Below, one piece after another: positions 27,501-39,000 of a DNA stretch of 64,000 nucleotides. Below the pieces are notes generated by a model. That model was not told the origin of the DNA, searched no databases, and saw only the letters and a program-made list of their open reading frames with translations. Origin of the DNA: Breviolum minutum Mf 1.05b.01 (lineage: Eukaryota; Sar; Dinophyceae; Suessiales; Symbiodiniaceae); the NCBI GenBank assembly GCA_000507305.1, contig DF240717.1, positions 1 through 64,000 on the forward strand, read 5' to 3'. The first letter of the stretch is position 1. Each line of letters begins with the position of its first letter. A program made the position numbers and the translations under genes.

Positions 27501-28168
27501 AATATATTTTCCTAGCAGTTGTGATCGGAATCCATTCTTTCAATATTCGGATATCTGGGGCCCCAAAGATTGAACGTAAGGTGCAATCTGTCCGATGGTG
27601 GATGGCACACTATGGATCTCCAACTCCGAAACGCCACTATGCGTTTGGGAATAGCGCAGTGATCTTGGGGCTGGACCGTGGGGTGCTTCGAAAATGGAGA
27701 CCAAAAGGAAAGAAAGTTACCACATGCCAACACTATTTAGACAAGCAAGGTGTCAAGAGGTACAAAGGCACTTCAAAACTTCGTTCCACCGAGCAGCTCA
27801 CTCGAATTTTACAGTGGTCCGATTAGTCCGATTCAACCCTTTTTGGTGATCTTCCATAAATATCCGAGTCATTGATTTCAAATTGGGAACCCAGGGTTTT
27901 TGTTTCCGACAACTTGCCCAGGCACTATCCAATGCCCTTTGCCAGGGCGGTCACGGATATGATCGAGGAGATGAAAAGTCAACGGAAAGGGTGTCCTCAG
28001 CTGCCGCAAAAATTGCCACCAGCATTTAAAACATTCACTCAGTTCGAATGGGACAACAGTGATGTTTGGAAATTTGCTGGGGTGGCTGAATTATATGCAT
28101 ACCTGAGGGGGGCTGCAGCCCTAGAAATTCCTCGGGACTGGAAACCCTACTTTCCAAAAAAGCTTTAA
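21520..28168 (+). CDS. Dinoflagellate expanded-family protein with methyltransferase-like segment
   Basis: Multi-exon gene starting at the ATG at 21520 (131 codons to a GT donor after 21912). Later exons: about 22117-22154 (CLILDPELQDG), 22209-22381, about 22530-22940 (acidic Lys/Glu-rich), about 23107-23167, about 23653-23930, about 24075-24800 (RG-rich run at 24142-24190, then Lys/Pro/Glu-rich, then a compact region with FDCSPDIYWERKGVKGIGCG), about 24965-25131 (GT donor), about 25735-25845 (ELIILNRQGISEVDKKVLAL), 26.1-26.4 kb pieces, about 26790-27105 (VEFFAGLGNLTTMM, resembling a Rossmann-type SAM-binding motif I), about 27315-27450, about 27555-27820 (WWMAHYGSPTPKRHYAFGNS) and about 27885 to the stop at 28168. 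From memory very similar proteins are common in Symbiodiniaceae genomes. Function is unknown, and methyltransferase activity is only suggested by motif I. Exon limits are approximate. Confidence 0.7.
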
Positions 28169-28269
28169 GAGGAAGCTTTTTCAGAGGTTGTCGGAATTCG
28201 GGTTTCCCCAATCAAAACTATAATTGGATTCAAACGACATTTTTCAACTTTTTGGAAAAAAAAAGTCGG

Positions 28270-28460
28270 GTTCGGTTTTTTACCCGTATAAAACCCGTAT
28301 AAACCCCGTATATTTATAGTAAAACCCAAGGTATTGATTTGGAAACCCAGGGTTTGGTTGGAAACCCAGGGCTTGCCAAACCCGTATAAAACCCATATAA
28401 AACCCATATAAACCCCATATAAACCCGTATAAAATAAATGGGTTTTTGGATACCTCCGAC
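28270..28460. repeat. AAACCCGTATA / AAACCCAGGGTTT repeat cluster
   Basis: Repeated AAACCCGTATA and AAACCCATATA words plus AAACCCAGGGTTTGG palindromes fill the space between the stop at 28168 and the next gene. This is the same kind of element as at 20.74 and 35.97 kb. Confidence 0.75.
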
Positions 28461-28690
28461 TACCTCGTTTTGGATGGTATTTTTGACAATTGGAACAGCT
28501 AATTTTTAAAGGCAGCTGGATTCCCCGCAGCCTTTGCCATGAAGCTGTAATTTCTTTTCGATGCCAAATTCAATTTCGGATTCAATTGGGATGTTTGCGA
28601 TTCGCAAATGGAAAACAATGGCTTTTTGGCATCAATTCCAACTGATACTGGAGATGTTCTTGGCAAAGAGTAGCATGTTGGCACATTTCT

Positions 28691-28706
28691 GCAGCCATTT
28701 TGGATC
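28691..28706 (+). other. Possible relict dinoflagellate spliced leader
   Basis: GCAGCCATTTTGGATC matches the known leader core GTAGCCATTTTGGCTC at 14 of 16 positions and lies 42 bases before the ATG at 28749, the proposed start of the next host gene. It is a better match than the one at 21487, and the two support each other by having the same position relative to a start codon. Confidence 0.4.
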
Positions 28707-28748
28707 TGTGTTCACAAGTGCTTTTCAGGGTCACCAGTCTTTTCGATA

Positions 28749-31700
28749 ATGACTGCTGAATCGTCTCAACGATGGAGTTGTGGAACTTTGCAAGACGGAG
28801 TTGAACAAATGGATTTAGATCTTCGAGAACAAGAAATGATGTTAGCACTCCAGGCCTAATTTTAGATCATGTAAAGGGCTTCTCGTAAAAACGCTATAGG
28901 CTAAATCATTACGTCTAATTCTTGCAATTGTCAGGTTTTGGATGCTGAAATTGCCGATGCAGAACAAGAGCACCGGGAAGATGCGATAATCTCAGTAAAT
29001 ATTCGCTGAAAGCTAGGAGAAGGAAAACAATAATACAAAAAAGATATACTACGNCGACTATCTCAGTAAATATTACGCTGAAAGCTAGGAGAAGGAAAAC
29101 AATATCAAAAAGATATCTCTGACAAATCTTTTTCTATAATTCATTTTCCGATTATCAAATTTAAAATCAAATGAGTTGATGCTTGAATCTTCCAATCCAT
29201 CCAATCCGTTTGCAAGGTCAGGGAGTCCATCTCGAGTTTGGAAACCCAACCAGCCAACACCCCAGCTTTTGGTGAAAAAATCTTGAACTGATTGAAACGG
29301 AATGATATTCTGGATGATGGTGGTATAAACGGCTTTTTGTTTCGAATTCTTCAATTTGAACCAACCGAAAGATTCTGCAGACAAAAGTGCTTCCGAGGCA
29401 ACTCCAGAGGAGCTGGCACAGCTCGGACGCGAAAGCCTGGGCTCCGGTGGATCGGGAGTTGGGCTCGATGAATCCACTAAAGACTCTTTTCACGCAAGTC
29501 TGGTAGTAGAACATGTGATGTTTTTCGGAAAGATTGGAGAACCACTCGTATTATCACTTTCACCTGTAAACAAATTTGATGGTCCATTATATTTTTGGTT
29601 TTTTGAAGAATTCGCTGAAACACTCTAAGGAAATTGAAACAGCAAAGAATGGCAAGATTAGTGAAGCTGGACCAACCTCCAAAGTTGTTCCGACACCGGT
29701 CCGACGTTCAGAAGTGGCAAAGCCCAGTGCAAAGCCCGTTTTGGAAGGTCCTACCATTAAGGTCGAGGCACCTCCTAAAGAAGCAGAAAAACCTAACAGC
29801 ACCCCCGAGATTCCAGAACAAGAACCGCAGAAAGATTCGGAAATTGCACGCAAGGCTCGATTCTTTAAAAATCGTTTTTTTTCCGATAGAAAAACTTCAA
29901 TTCGGAAATTTCAGTTTTGGAAACCCATGACCATATCAGTTGACATGTCAAAAACAAACCTCCTCCGCCGGCTCCAATTCGACCCTTTCCAGGCGAAATT
30001 GCGAAATGCAGCCAGGTCACACATCATGAGGTGGATCAAGCCGCATGTGAAGCAGCCAGCAAAGGATGCTCCTGAGTGGCTTCAGAATGAATGGCGGACT
30101 GGTAACAAGAATGAAATTGCTGACCTACTGGCCCACTGCAATTTCAAGCGGGACCTTGCACGATTTGGTTGCAAATCAATTTTCATTGGGTCGGAAATTC
30201 CAATTGTTTCTTCAATGACTTTTCGGTTTTTTTGACGATCCCCGGGCGAAAATGCAGGACGCGTTTCTCAACAGGCTCACCATTTGCATCAAAAAGAAGC
30301 AGAAGATTGAGCTCACCAAAGAAGAAGGATGGCACAGTGAATCGGAGCTAGTGGCTCTCAAATGGGCCAAGTCAGGGTCTCATCTCATTACCCACAAAAA
30401 ATGTTCTATCGACTATTGATATAGAATTCTTCAAATATTCTCTTTTTGAATCCTGTTCGATTCCTAGGGTCTCGGGATTTTTAAGTCAACACCAATTATT
30501 GAGGCAAAAGATCGACGGGGCCAAAGCAAAATGCAAGGCTTTGGGAGAGACACATTACAGGCACCCATCTACAGTTTTTGAAAAATATAATTCGCTGTAA
30601 TCATTGTGATGCCCGATTTTTTGATTCCAATCTGCATTTGAAACAATTCCGCTTGATAGTTTATTTTCGATCATTCATCAGATTTATTTCAAATTATGAT
30701 GCATCCGAATGAAAGGCGAAACGAATATGACGGCGAAGAAGAGTTTTGGGTGACGGTGAAAGAGTCTGGCAAGAAAGTTGAATCTTCTACTTATTCCGAG
30801 CTTCACCAAAAAGAATCGGAGGCCTTACTTGTTGCATTAACTGTGAAGTATTTTCCTTTGACCATCACGGTTAATTCCTGTAATTGATTCCTCAATTCCG
30901 ATCCGTTACAAGGCAAAAGAAGATCCATCTTTCGACTTTGGGTCTGCTGGCAAGTTTGCGATGCTGGAAGCCGGCAGTACTAGGAAGAAGAAAGAAGAGA
31001 CAGCCAAGTTGACCGCTACACAGCAATCTTCCGGTACCCAGGTGTGTTTTTTTTTCAAACACTGTATTCCGAAATCATTCACTTCGTTTTTTCTGAAATT
31101 TGTTTTCCAACAATATCGCAATTTGGTTCACCGATCTGACAGTCAAAAGAAGCTCTGAAGAAATTCATGGACGCGATCATCACCAAAGGCGGTAAATTGA
31201 GAAGCTTGATCCGAGAATTGGAAACCAAGTACGATGACACTGCAGCCAGTTCGTAAGTGCCCCAGCTTTTTCCCCATGACAACATTCTCCAATTTGAGAT
31301 AAGATGCCTCCAAATTCGAAAACGATAGTAGTGGCCATGCAGTTATCGCCCAGGTGCGTCACTTCCTTGAAGGGTCAGGTGCAAAAGCTGGACGACACTT
31401 ATGACAAATGTCAGGCTGTCTTTTGCAAGGGTGAAGTCGAAGGATTTATGACAGATGCGTTTCTCAGCTTTTATCTCTGAAAATAGTGGTAACGAATTTC
31501 GATCAACTTTTGAACGCAAATCTGTTTACCATAATAGATGACGAGTCTATCGTGAAATCCAAGGTTTCACCAAGCAGCTGAAGCCCAAATCAAAGCATCA
31601 ACTTATGTGTCGGGCCCCCATGCCCAGTTTTCCACATGCAACCATGATTCTGGCTCATTCTATTCTTCATTGTATTCGGCCTAGGTGCAGTTCAGCTTCT

Positions 31701-31989
31701 GGTGTCGAGATGAAGATCAGGACGTATCGGGAAATTAAATTCATTGGGGGTTCCGATTCCGGTGATCCTTCAGAAAAAATCTAATCCCATCGACCCGTCC
31801 CATGCTCTTTCTAGATCCTTGAGCAATCCTGATTATTGAAAAACAGTACTGGTTCATCCTTGGATTTTCCCGATTTCCAGGAATGCCAAAAAGTACTACA
31901 CCAAGCGCAAGGATGACGGTACTGAAAAGCCAGTCAAGCCACCAAAAAAGGCCAAAACAGCTCCCAAGGCAAAAGCGGGAGCCAAATGA
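28749..31989 (+). CDS. Dinoflagellate expanded-family protein, second of tandem pair
   Basis: Multi-exon gene. Proposed exons: 28749-28850 (EQMDLDLREQEMMLALQ), about 28935-28992 (VLDAEIADAEQEHREDAIIS), about 29365-29500 (SEATPEELAQLGRESLGSGG), about 29625-29850 (Pro/Lys/Glu-rich), about 29945-30165 (RNAARSHIMRWIKPHVKQPA), about 30255-30350 (LNRLTICIKKKQKIELTKEE), about 30695-30825 (EEEFWVTVKESGKKVESSTY), about 30912-31040, about 31150-31255 and a last exon of about 31882-31989 ending in a Lys/Pro/Ala-rich tail and stop. The RNAARSHIMRWIKPHVKQPA and EEEFWVTVKESGKK blocks belong, from memory, to a protein type repeated many times in dinoflagellate genomes. No enzymatic motif was recognised. It could instead be the continuation of the preceding gene, but the stop at 28168 and the possible leader relict at 28691 favour two genes. 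Exon boundaries are approximate. Confidence 0.6.
28989..29126. other. Duplicated sequence flanking a single N (29054)
   Basis: The block beginning ATCTCAGTAAATATT and containing GCTGAAAGCTAGGAGAAGG occurs just before and again just after the N, nearly identical. It looks like two overlapping contig ends that were joined without being merged. Confidence 0.75.
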
Positions 31990-32479
31990 AATGTTCCTAG
32001 GTGGTGTGTCATGTTTTCGTAGCGTTGTGTGACCAGGGCATGCAATGCTTTAAGCTCTTGGGGTTGGCTGTTTACAACCTGGTGGGATGATGACGTGAAA
32101 GGTATCAATTAAGCATTTCAAACTCGAAAACAAAACGCCTCAAATTGCACTTGTTTTGTAGCTGTTCTTTGTTTTACTAGCTGAAACATATACTTTGATT
32201 TTACCACTGGGAGAAGCCATTGAAACATTTGGCCAAATTGTGGTTTTCGCCGCAATACGTGGAGCCATCGGGATAGCGCAGCAAAGGAAAAACATTTGCA
32301 TAACTTTTGTTGCGTGCTCATTCTCAAATGCATTTTTCAAGAATGCCCTCGAAACTTGAAGGTTTTCACAATCGAGATTTCTGCATGTATAGATTTTGAA
32401 ACATCATTTGTTTTAAAGCTCGGATTCTGGTCGCTTGGGGGGGGATCCAATCACGTACCACACTCAATCACCATCGGCC
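31990..32479. other. Intergenic, nothing recognised
   Basis: Spacer of about 490 bases between two plus-strand host genes. No coherent exon, repeat or RNA gene was seen. Confidence 0.5.
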
Positions 32480-33709
32480 ATGACAGGTTCCAAGCCAGGT
32501 CGCACCATTCGCGGCTTTGCCAAGCGAATCGGAGAAGGGGTCCAGAACTCAATGATGCTGCAAGCTCTTCGAAAAGAAAATCCTCGGACAACGCACTTCC
32601 AGCGAAGGTACTGTCGGTTCAAACATGATGGGACGTAAACACGCCAAGCTGCACCAAAACAATGAGAATCCAATTTATTTGACACTAGTTCGAGATAAAC
32701 TGAGTTTGTAGCACAACAATTTTTTCCGATCACCCAACATGGATCATCCACGGGAATATGCCTTTAAGGTCTTTTAGGTTTCACGAAGTACTTTTCCGAA
32801 TGTTTGCCATGGATGTCGAGACAGCTGATGAAGAATTGATGGACCTATTCACCTGTCATCGGTCAGAAACCTGGCGTTGTTTCAATCAAGTTTTTACTCA
32901 TAGGTGGTACTTTGGATATAAAAAGATACCCGAAAACTTTCCAACTCTTCCGCCCAATTTGAACCCGCCAGGAAGCAGGGTTGCCTTTTCCATGGAGCAG
33001 CCAATGTGAGAGGGCTGGGGCTCCTCATGCATCAGCTAAGCAGGTGGGTTCTGATGGTGACGGTGTAAGTCAGATTCCTAAACGTCGGAAAATGTCTCCA
33101 TCAAATAGTTCCAACATTGCTGACCTACCTTGGTATGATGATCTCTGTCTTCCCTGCCAATCGCTGAACTGCATATCGTTTCATGTTCCAAAACATGGAT
33201 CCATGGCCGGGAGTGTTCTTAAACACTCACTAGAAACACTGGACTGGATTTTTCGGAAAAATACTCCTTGCATCTACAAGTTCGGGTGGACCCACAACCC
33301 AGCTTGGCGCTGGAGCAATCCATGTTATGGCTATGAAAGGGACCGTGATGGCTGGGCCCATATGGTTATTCTTTTTGTTTCCCATGAACCTTACAGTCCT
33401 GCCATGTTGGAAGCAGCTTTGATTCACAAATATTTTTGTAACTCGGATGGACTTTTGATATTATTTGGTAATGTTTGGTTTTTTTAAAAAGGATTATAGA
33501 TTTTCATTTTGCCCTGAATTTTGACGAGTCGAAGCTCCATGCTTCACCCTTTTTCTTTTCCCAGCCCAGGTCAGCCTGGATGTCGCAACATTAGGCTTGG
33601 TGGAGATAGCGCAGTCCCGCCATCGCATATCTCAGAGAGCTGGTATGCGACGTATGTTGTGTACAGATCTTTTAGATATCCTCCTGAAATTCCGAAGTCG
33701 GGAAATTAG
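32480..33709 (+). CDS. GIY-YIG-like domain protein of dinoflagellate type
   Basis: The ATG at 32480 opens an Arg/Lys-rich first exon (GRTIRGFAKRIGEGVQNSMM) to about 32608. It is followed by about 32795-32862 (MFAMDVETADEELMDLFTCH), about 33005-33440 and about 33571-33709. The third exon contains CIYKFGWTHNPAWRWSNP, a Trp-rich middle and MLEAALIHKYF. The fourth contains PGCRNIRLGGDS. Together these resemble the Tyr...Tyr/Phe-Gly, Arg, Glu and Asn-plus-Gly-Gly landmarks of GIY-YIG nucleases, but the first GIY triplet is not intact, so catalytic activity is uncertain. The neighbour at 33930 is on the same strand. The last few codons before the stop at 33709 may be intron read-through. Confidence 0.55.
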
Positions 33710-33929
33710 GCCAATGCATGAGCATGGCAATTTGTGATTCTGCACCTTTTACCTTGGGGCGTCTTCTAGGAAAAAAGGATTTCTTCACGGCATCGATTTC
33801 CGATTGGTGTGAGGTCATGATGTCAAAGTATTTTGGATTCCAATCCTACAGCAATTCATTTTGTATAAGGGAACAGCTTAAACGATACCCAGCCCATACC
33901 CCAAAAAAAAGACACGTTCTCGGACTCGC

Positions 33930-35699
33930 ATGTTCCCTAAGGCCTCTTGCCGATCTGCGATTGATGCTGCGCGGAACGCTGCGGAAGAGTTTGGGGATTC
34001 TTCCAGAGTTGTCTCAGGGGGTTTAGCTGAGCTAGCTCGATGTTCTGAAAACGCGTCGGAAAGGGATTGCAAAAGAGTTTTAGTCCACAAGTACCAGTTG
34101 GCTTTGCCGGTTGAAAGATCAGTTCTAGGTGTTGCCGATAATCCATCTCTGAAATTTCCGATCTTGAAGATGGAGAGTTGGATACAATTTTTGCTACGCA
34201 ACAGCTGTTGGCATATCTTATGCGGATTAGTAAGACGAGACAAACAAAGGGAAAAGGATATTCTGACAAATTTTTGGTCGAAATATCGGAAAGTATGCCC
34301 AACACATGATGTTTTTCGGCTAGCTGCAGAAGGCCATTTGAAGCTGGAAAAAACGGCCCCGATCCTCCTCCACGGAGATGAGGGGAGGGGCCGGAAGCAT
34401 TCGGCTTACTTGGTGGTTTCATTTCGAAGTATTCTTGGACGAGGAATTCAAGCAGGTGAGACGCAGAAACGTATCAGAAAGGTCAAGAAACCGTATTTGA
34501 AGCAACTCTGCAATTACAAGGGCCACTCCTTCACATCTCGTTTCATGATTTCTGGAATGCGGAAGTGTGACTACAGTGGCGAGAATGCCGAAGTTTTTAG
34601 TGCTTTGATGTCTTCCTGCGCTGAGCAGGCACAATCATTGGCTACAAATGGCATCGTGGACTCGGAAGGTGAAAGGCACTGGTGCATGTTGATCGGGATC
34701 ACGGGGGATTGGCCCTGGCTTCATAAATCAGGTGGTTTCACAAGATCATTCCACAATGCCCAAAAGAGGAAGAATCAACAAGTTGCTCATGGAATTTGCC
34801 ATGAGTGCAAAGCGGGGCAGCATGGAGTACCTTTTGAGCAGGTGGGGACGAAGAGGCCGGTGTGGGTCGGAACGCGTTTCACAGAAGATCCGTTTTGGGA
34901 ACCTTCACCATTTCGAATTGTGCCACACTCTCCATCAAAACTACCTGCACTGTGGGTTTGGGACTTCTTCCATTGTTGGCATTTGGGCATAGCCAAACGG
35001 TTCATAGGTAGTGCGCTCGTATTACTTTCCATGGCTGAGCCCGGAACTTCGGTGGACGAACGTTTTTCTTCCTTATCGGATCGCTACATTGCATGGTGTT
35101 CTTCAAATAACCACCGGTGCCATATCCAAAAAATTTCAAAGGAGTGCATTGCTTGGCCCACCTCTCGACACTTTCCGTGTGGAATTTGGCATAAGGGTGA
35201 GTTGACAACTGTGTTGATGAATTTTTTGGAATCAACATTCATTGAGAGATCGTTTCCTGGTGAGCCCCTTTTAGAACTTGTGCGACAAGCTACAATTGCA
35301 ATCAATTCTGCAATTCGAATTATGTACAGAGCCGATCTTTGGTTGACAATTAGCGAATCCTGTGCGGTGGCTGGGAATGGGCTACGATTTCTGAGAAGAT
35401 ACGAAGTACTTGCACGGCAGAGCATGGATCGAAATTTGAATTTGTTCGAGTTTGCTCCTAAGATCCACCCTTTGCAAAAGATTTTTCTTCAACTACATTG
35501 GGGATCGGAACAAAACATCGAGCAATTAAATCCTCTTTCGGTTTCTGTGCAACAATGTGAAGACTTCATTGGGAGGCCTTCGAGGTTGTCTAGGAGAGTT
35601 GCTAGTGGTCAGATTACCACGGAGCGGGTTTTGGATCGCTACTTAATGGCATGTTATCCTCAATGGATAGCTGCTGGCTTTCTCATTCGGCCTGGGTGA
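33930..35699 (+). CDS. Long intron-poor 'HGDEGRG' dinoflagellate protein
   Basis: A single open frame of 589 codons, by far the longest uninterrupted host exon here. It contains LHGDEGRGRKHSAYLVVSF near 34370, a His/Asp/Cys pattern in WVWDFFHCWHLGIAKRFIGS near 34965 and many Trp, Cys and Arg residues. From memory, proteins with this HGDEGRG block are numerous in Symbiodiniaceae and Polarella genomes and lack a defined function. The multiplicity and the lack of introns fit a mobile or retrocopied origin, which is inference. The true start may be upstream; a frame beginning at 33718 overlaps out of phase. It ends with a clear stop at 35697-35699. Confidence 0.7.
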   Translation: MFPKASCRSAIDAARNAAEEFGDSSRVVSGGLAELARCSENASERDCKRVLVHKYQLALPVERSVLGVADNPSLKFPILKMESWIQFLLRNSCWHILCGLVRRDKQREKDILTNFWSKYRKVCPTHDVFRLAAEGHLKLEKTAPILLHGDEGRGRKHSAYLVVSFRSILGRGIQAGETQKRIRKVKKPYLKQLCNYKGHSFTSRFMISGMRKCDYSGENAEVFSALMSSCAEQAQSLATNGIVDSEGERHWCMLIGITGDWPWLHKSGGFTRSFHNAQKRKNQQVAHGICHECKAGQHGVPFEQVGTKRPVWVGTRFTEDPFWEPSPFRIVPHSPSKLPALWVWDFFHCWHLGIAKRFIGSALVLLSMAEPGTSVDERFSSLSDRYIAWCSSNNHRCHIQKISKECIAWPTSRHFPCGIWHKGELTTVLMNFLESTFIERSFPGEPLLELVRQATIAINSAIRIMYRADLWLTISESCAVAGNGLRFLRRYEVLARQSMDRNLNLFEFAPKIHPLQKIFLQLHWGSEQNIEQLNPLSVSVQQCEDFIGRPSRLSRRVASGQITTERVLDRYLMACYPQWIAAGFLIRPG

Positions 35700-35959
35700 C
35701 CTAGAACTTGGAAAAATCATTTCAATTTAAAGGAAACAAAGGGGTCCGAGAACGTGAAATTTATTACACCTTGTTTTCCTAGAAATATCGAAAAGTCCCA
35801 GGTTCACTGAGGCCACGGCGGTTCGAACGGCAGTGGAACACTACGGGGTGAAAAATCTTAAGCCGTAAAAGGCGAGTGACAGGGGAATTGGTGGATTGAT
35901 CGCATTTGAAAAGGTTTTATCATGATTTATCATATATCGAAATATTCTGAATTTTCGTC

Positions 35960-36030
35960 ATTTTTGGAAACCTCGGGTTTCCATATCAAACCTCGGGTTT
36001 AGATGCAGACCCTACGTATTTCTCGGTTTT
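35960..36030. repeat. Palindromic AACCTCGGGTTT repeats
   Basis: Two copies of AAACCTCGGGTTT with intervening sequence, shortly after the end of the HGDEGRG gene. Matches the element at 20.74 kb. The rest of 35700-36068 shows no exon. Confidence 0.7.
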
Positions 36031-36068
36031 GGTTTCCTAAGGTATATAGATATAGGTAGATATCTTTA

Positions 36069-39000
36069 TTATGGATTTTCTAATTTGTAGACCATATAAG
36101 CACCTTTTTTATGCAGCTGAAGTTCGCCATTTGACTCCCTGAAAACTTGTGGTTCCTCAAGTTCTTCCCTTTGCGCCTGGACACTTTGGGGTGCTAGAAT
36201 TTGTATTGGGGTTAAATGAAAACCGATTTTGGGTTTGATCCTGTCAACTTGACCCATTGCCAAATGAACAAGCAGCGAACAAGTTGTATTCACCTTTACT
36301 TTGATGATCGGTTAGGCTTATTGGTTCTTTAAACATATTGAAAAAGCAATGGCAGTGAAATTCATCCCTTATGAATTCCTCGATTCTCAGCAGGTGCACA
36401 GGGTAGTTGGGGTAGTTTCCATGGGTTTTTCGACTTCATCGTGGCCAGTTAAGATCTTCGTATCTCGAATCGTGATGAGCAAATGAGCAAAAGATGGCCA
36501 ATTTTCCGTACTAAATGACGAACAAAGGGTCGCAACCAGCTTTGCACTTAAGCAACCAAAACAGTTTCTTACATTCACTTCGGTTCATTGTGTCATTTTT
36601 GTGGAGGTAACCCAACTATGATTAGGTTAAGTTTATTTTCACACCGCCCATACTGGTGGTTCTATTAACTATGAACCGACCAGGATTTGATGTTTTTCTG
36701 TTCACGAAATCCTCTTCCTGGTGAATAAACTGCAAATCCTGGGGAACATTCAAACTGCAAATCATCCACAGTCTGGCATATTCCAGGATTGCTTGAAAAA
36801 GCCATGAAAAAATCGGTAATTTTGTGAATAAACTGGTGAACCAACCAGGATGTCTTTGTATCTTGATGTCACATTGGCATTTCTTGAACGCGGAAACTCC
36901 TATTCCGCTTCGCGGCGGCGGCAAAATTTAAAGCTTAGCCAACCGCTGTGACCGCTGCGAGGCAGCAAACTTCTGTGATGTATATACCCGTGCCGTTGCG
37001 AACCGGATTTTTTTTTTAACACACTCGGTATAGTACCACATGCGGTTGATCTTTCAGCGCTGGCAAGGCAGCTGATCGGATGGCTGTAAACAAGGCCACA
37101 TCCAACCGCGAACTGACGACTCTGTGAGCTGATGGGATTGGGAATGAAAGCGAAACCGGGTGACCTTTGTTGGGTCACGCTTCATTCCGGAAAACAAAAA
37201 CTTGGAGAGGAGAGCTTCGGGGTGTGTTTTTTTCGAAACAAAAACGGATGAAACACCGGAACCCGGGAGTCGTAGAGGGCATAGCTATTTTGAAAATGCT
37301 AGGATTTTAGGTGACTTGGTGGGAAAGTCTATGATGGGGCGCACATCCCAGAAAGTCCGAGACATGGTCAAGTTGTTTTCAACTGCAACTTTCCCAGTGT
37401 TGGACATTCAAGTGTACTGTTAGTATGCCTCTTTTCCCAACAGTATTCTAGTTGGTGTGAAAGGACATGGTTCAACTCAGTGTACTTCTGGGAAGAGTCC
37501 ATTTTGAATAATCACATCGGTATTCCACGAAGCAATTCCCCTTTTGAAACACGCAAACCTATAGCCCCCCCCCCCCCCCCCCAAAAAAAAAAAAACGANN
37601 NNNNNNNNNNNNNNNNNNNNNNNNNNNNNNNNNNNNNNNNNNNNNNNNNNNNNNNNNNNNNNNNNNNNNNNNNNNNNNNNNNNNNNNNNNNNNNNNNNNN
37701 NNNNNNNNNNNNNNNNNNNNNNNNNNNNNNNNNNNNNNNNNNNNNNNNNNNNNNNNNNNNNNNNNNNNNNNNNNNNNNNNNNNNNNNNNNNNNNNNNNNN
37801 NGGGGCGCGCAATGTTGGAGAGATCACCATGGAGAGGTGAACTAACTTCAATCCAATAAATGCATATAAATGCATATCAACTATCTATATACCTGGAAAC
37901 CTTTGATGACCCTTGTTTTGATTGGAAAAGACCTTGCTACATTGTTTTGGAGGGGCCAAGGCTAAAAAATAGAGGACACACAGGTTTCAGGTATATGTGG
38001 TGTAAGGTCGTGGGATATTTCGATATTTCTCATATCTACTGGTGAGCGCAAAAAATTACCACTGCCTATATAGGCACTTCTTGTTTGTTACTACTTCTGG
38101 ACCATGGTAGCGGAGCACTGATACGCTCTAAGGCACTGATAAGTGACACAAGAGTTTTTCCTTGAAATTTTTAACCTTGCCGACCCTTCAGAATGCGGGA
38201 TATTTGATTGATATCTGTAGATCGGAGTGTTCAGTTGTGTCTCATTGAATCGGGTCCTTCAAAGTGCGGCCTTGTGACCTCGGCAGAACGACTGGAAAAA
38301 ACACACACACACACACACACGCACACACTTAGTTTTTTTTTTTAAGTTGGAAGAATCCTCTCAAAAACGGGTTGAACAAACTCAGATTGAAGAGTATTTT
38401 GGGGTCATTTTTTTGTTTTTTGCAGCGTTTTTGCTTGAGAATTGAGAAGACACTGATCCTGGAGTGCGTTTGCCCGCTTATTGCTACAAGAACGAAAGTC
38501 ATGAGACGTGTTCTTGTCAGTATCTTGGCGGTGGATTGCTGGGAGACACCAACAGGTTGGGAGGAGAAGGCGTGCATGTTCACTTCCTTGAAGATATGGC
38601 CTTTCTTTCTACCTTTTGGATCCTTTTGGCCCTTCCCAAAGTTAGATTCCCCAAAATAAATCAACATTTCTCCAAAGGTTGGTCGCTGTGTGGGCTTGTT
38701 TGGGGGTTCTGTTACCCACCCGAAGAACCCGACATCCTGAGTTCTTAACCTCCAGATTTGGTGTTTCCAAATTTTGTTTTCATTGGAAAAATCGTCGATT
38801 TATGATGCTAAATCCCAAACTGTGTGGGTTTTACCATCCAGAATTTCAAAAATCCAGAATTGGTCGATGTATGATGCTAAATCCCAAACTGTATGGTAAA
38901 TTTATCCCACGGATTTTTTTTTGAGATTTTGGTTGGCCACCTTTTCAAAAACCCATCGAAGAGTGGGAGAAAGTGAGGTCTGGTCCAAGGTTTGTTGCTG

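Noticed and set aside
37477..37875. Open frames spanning the N gap at 37599-37801
   Set aside because: They exist only because Ns do not give stop codons.
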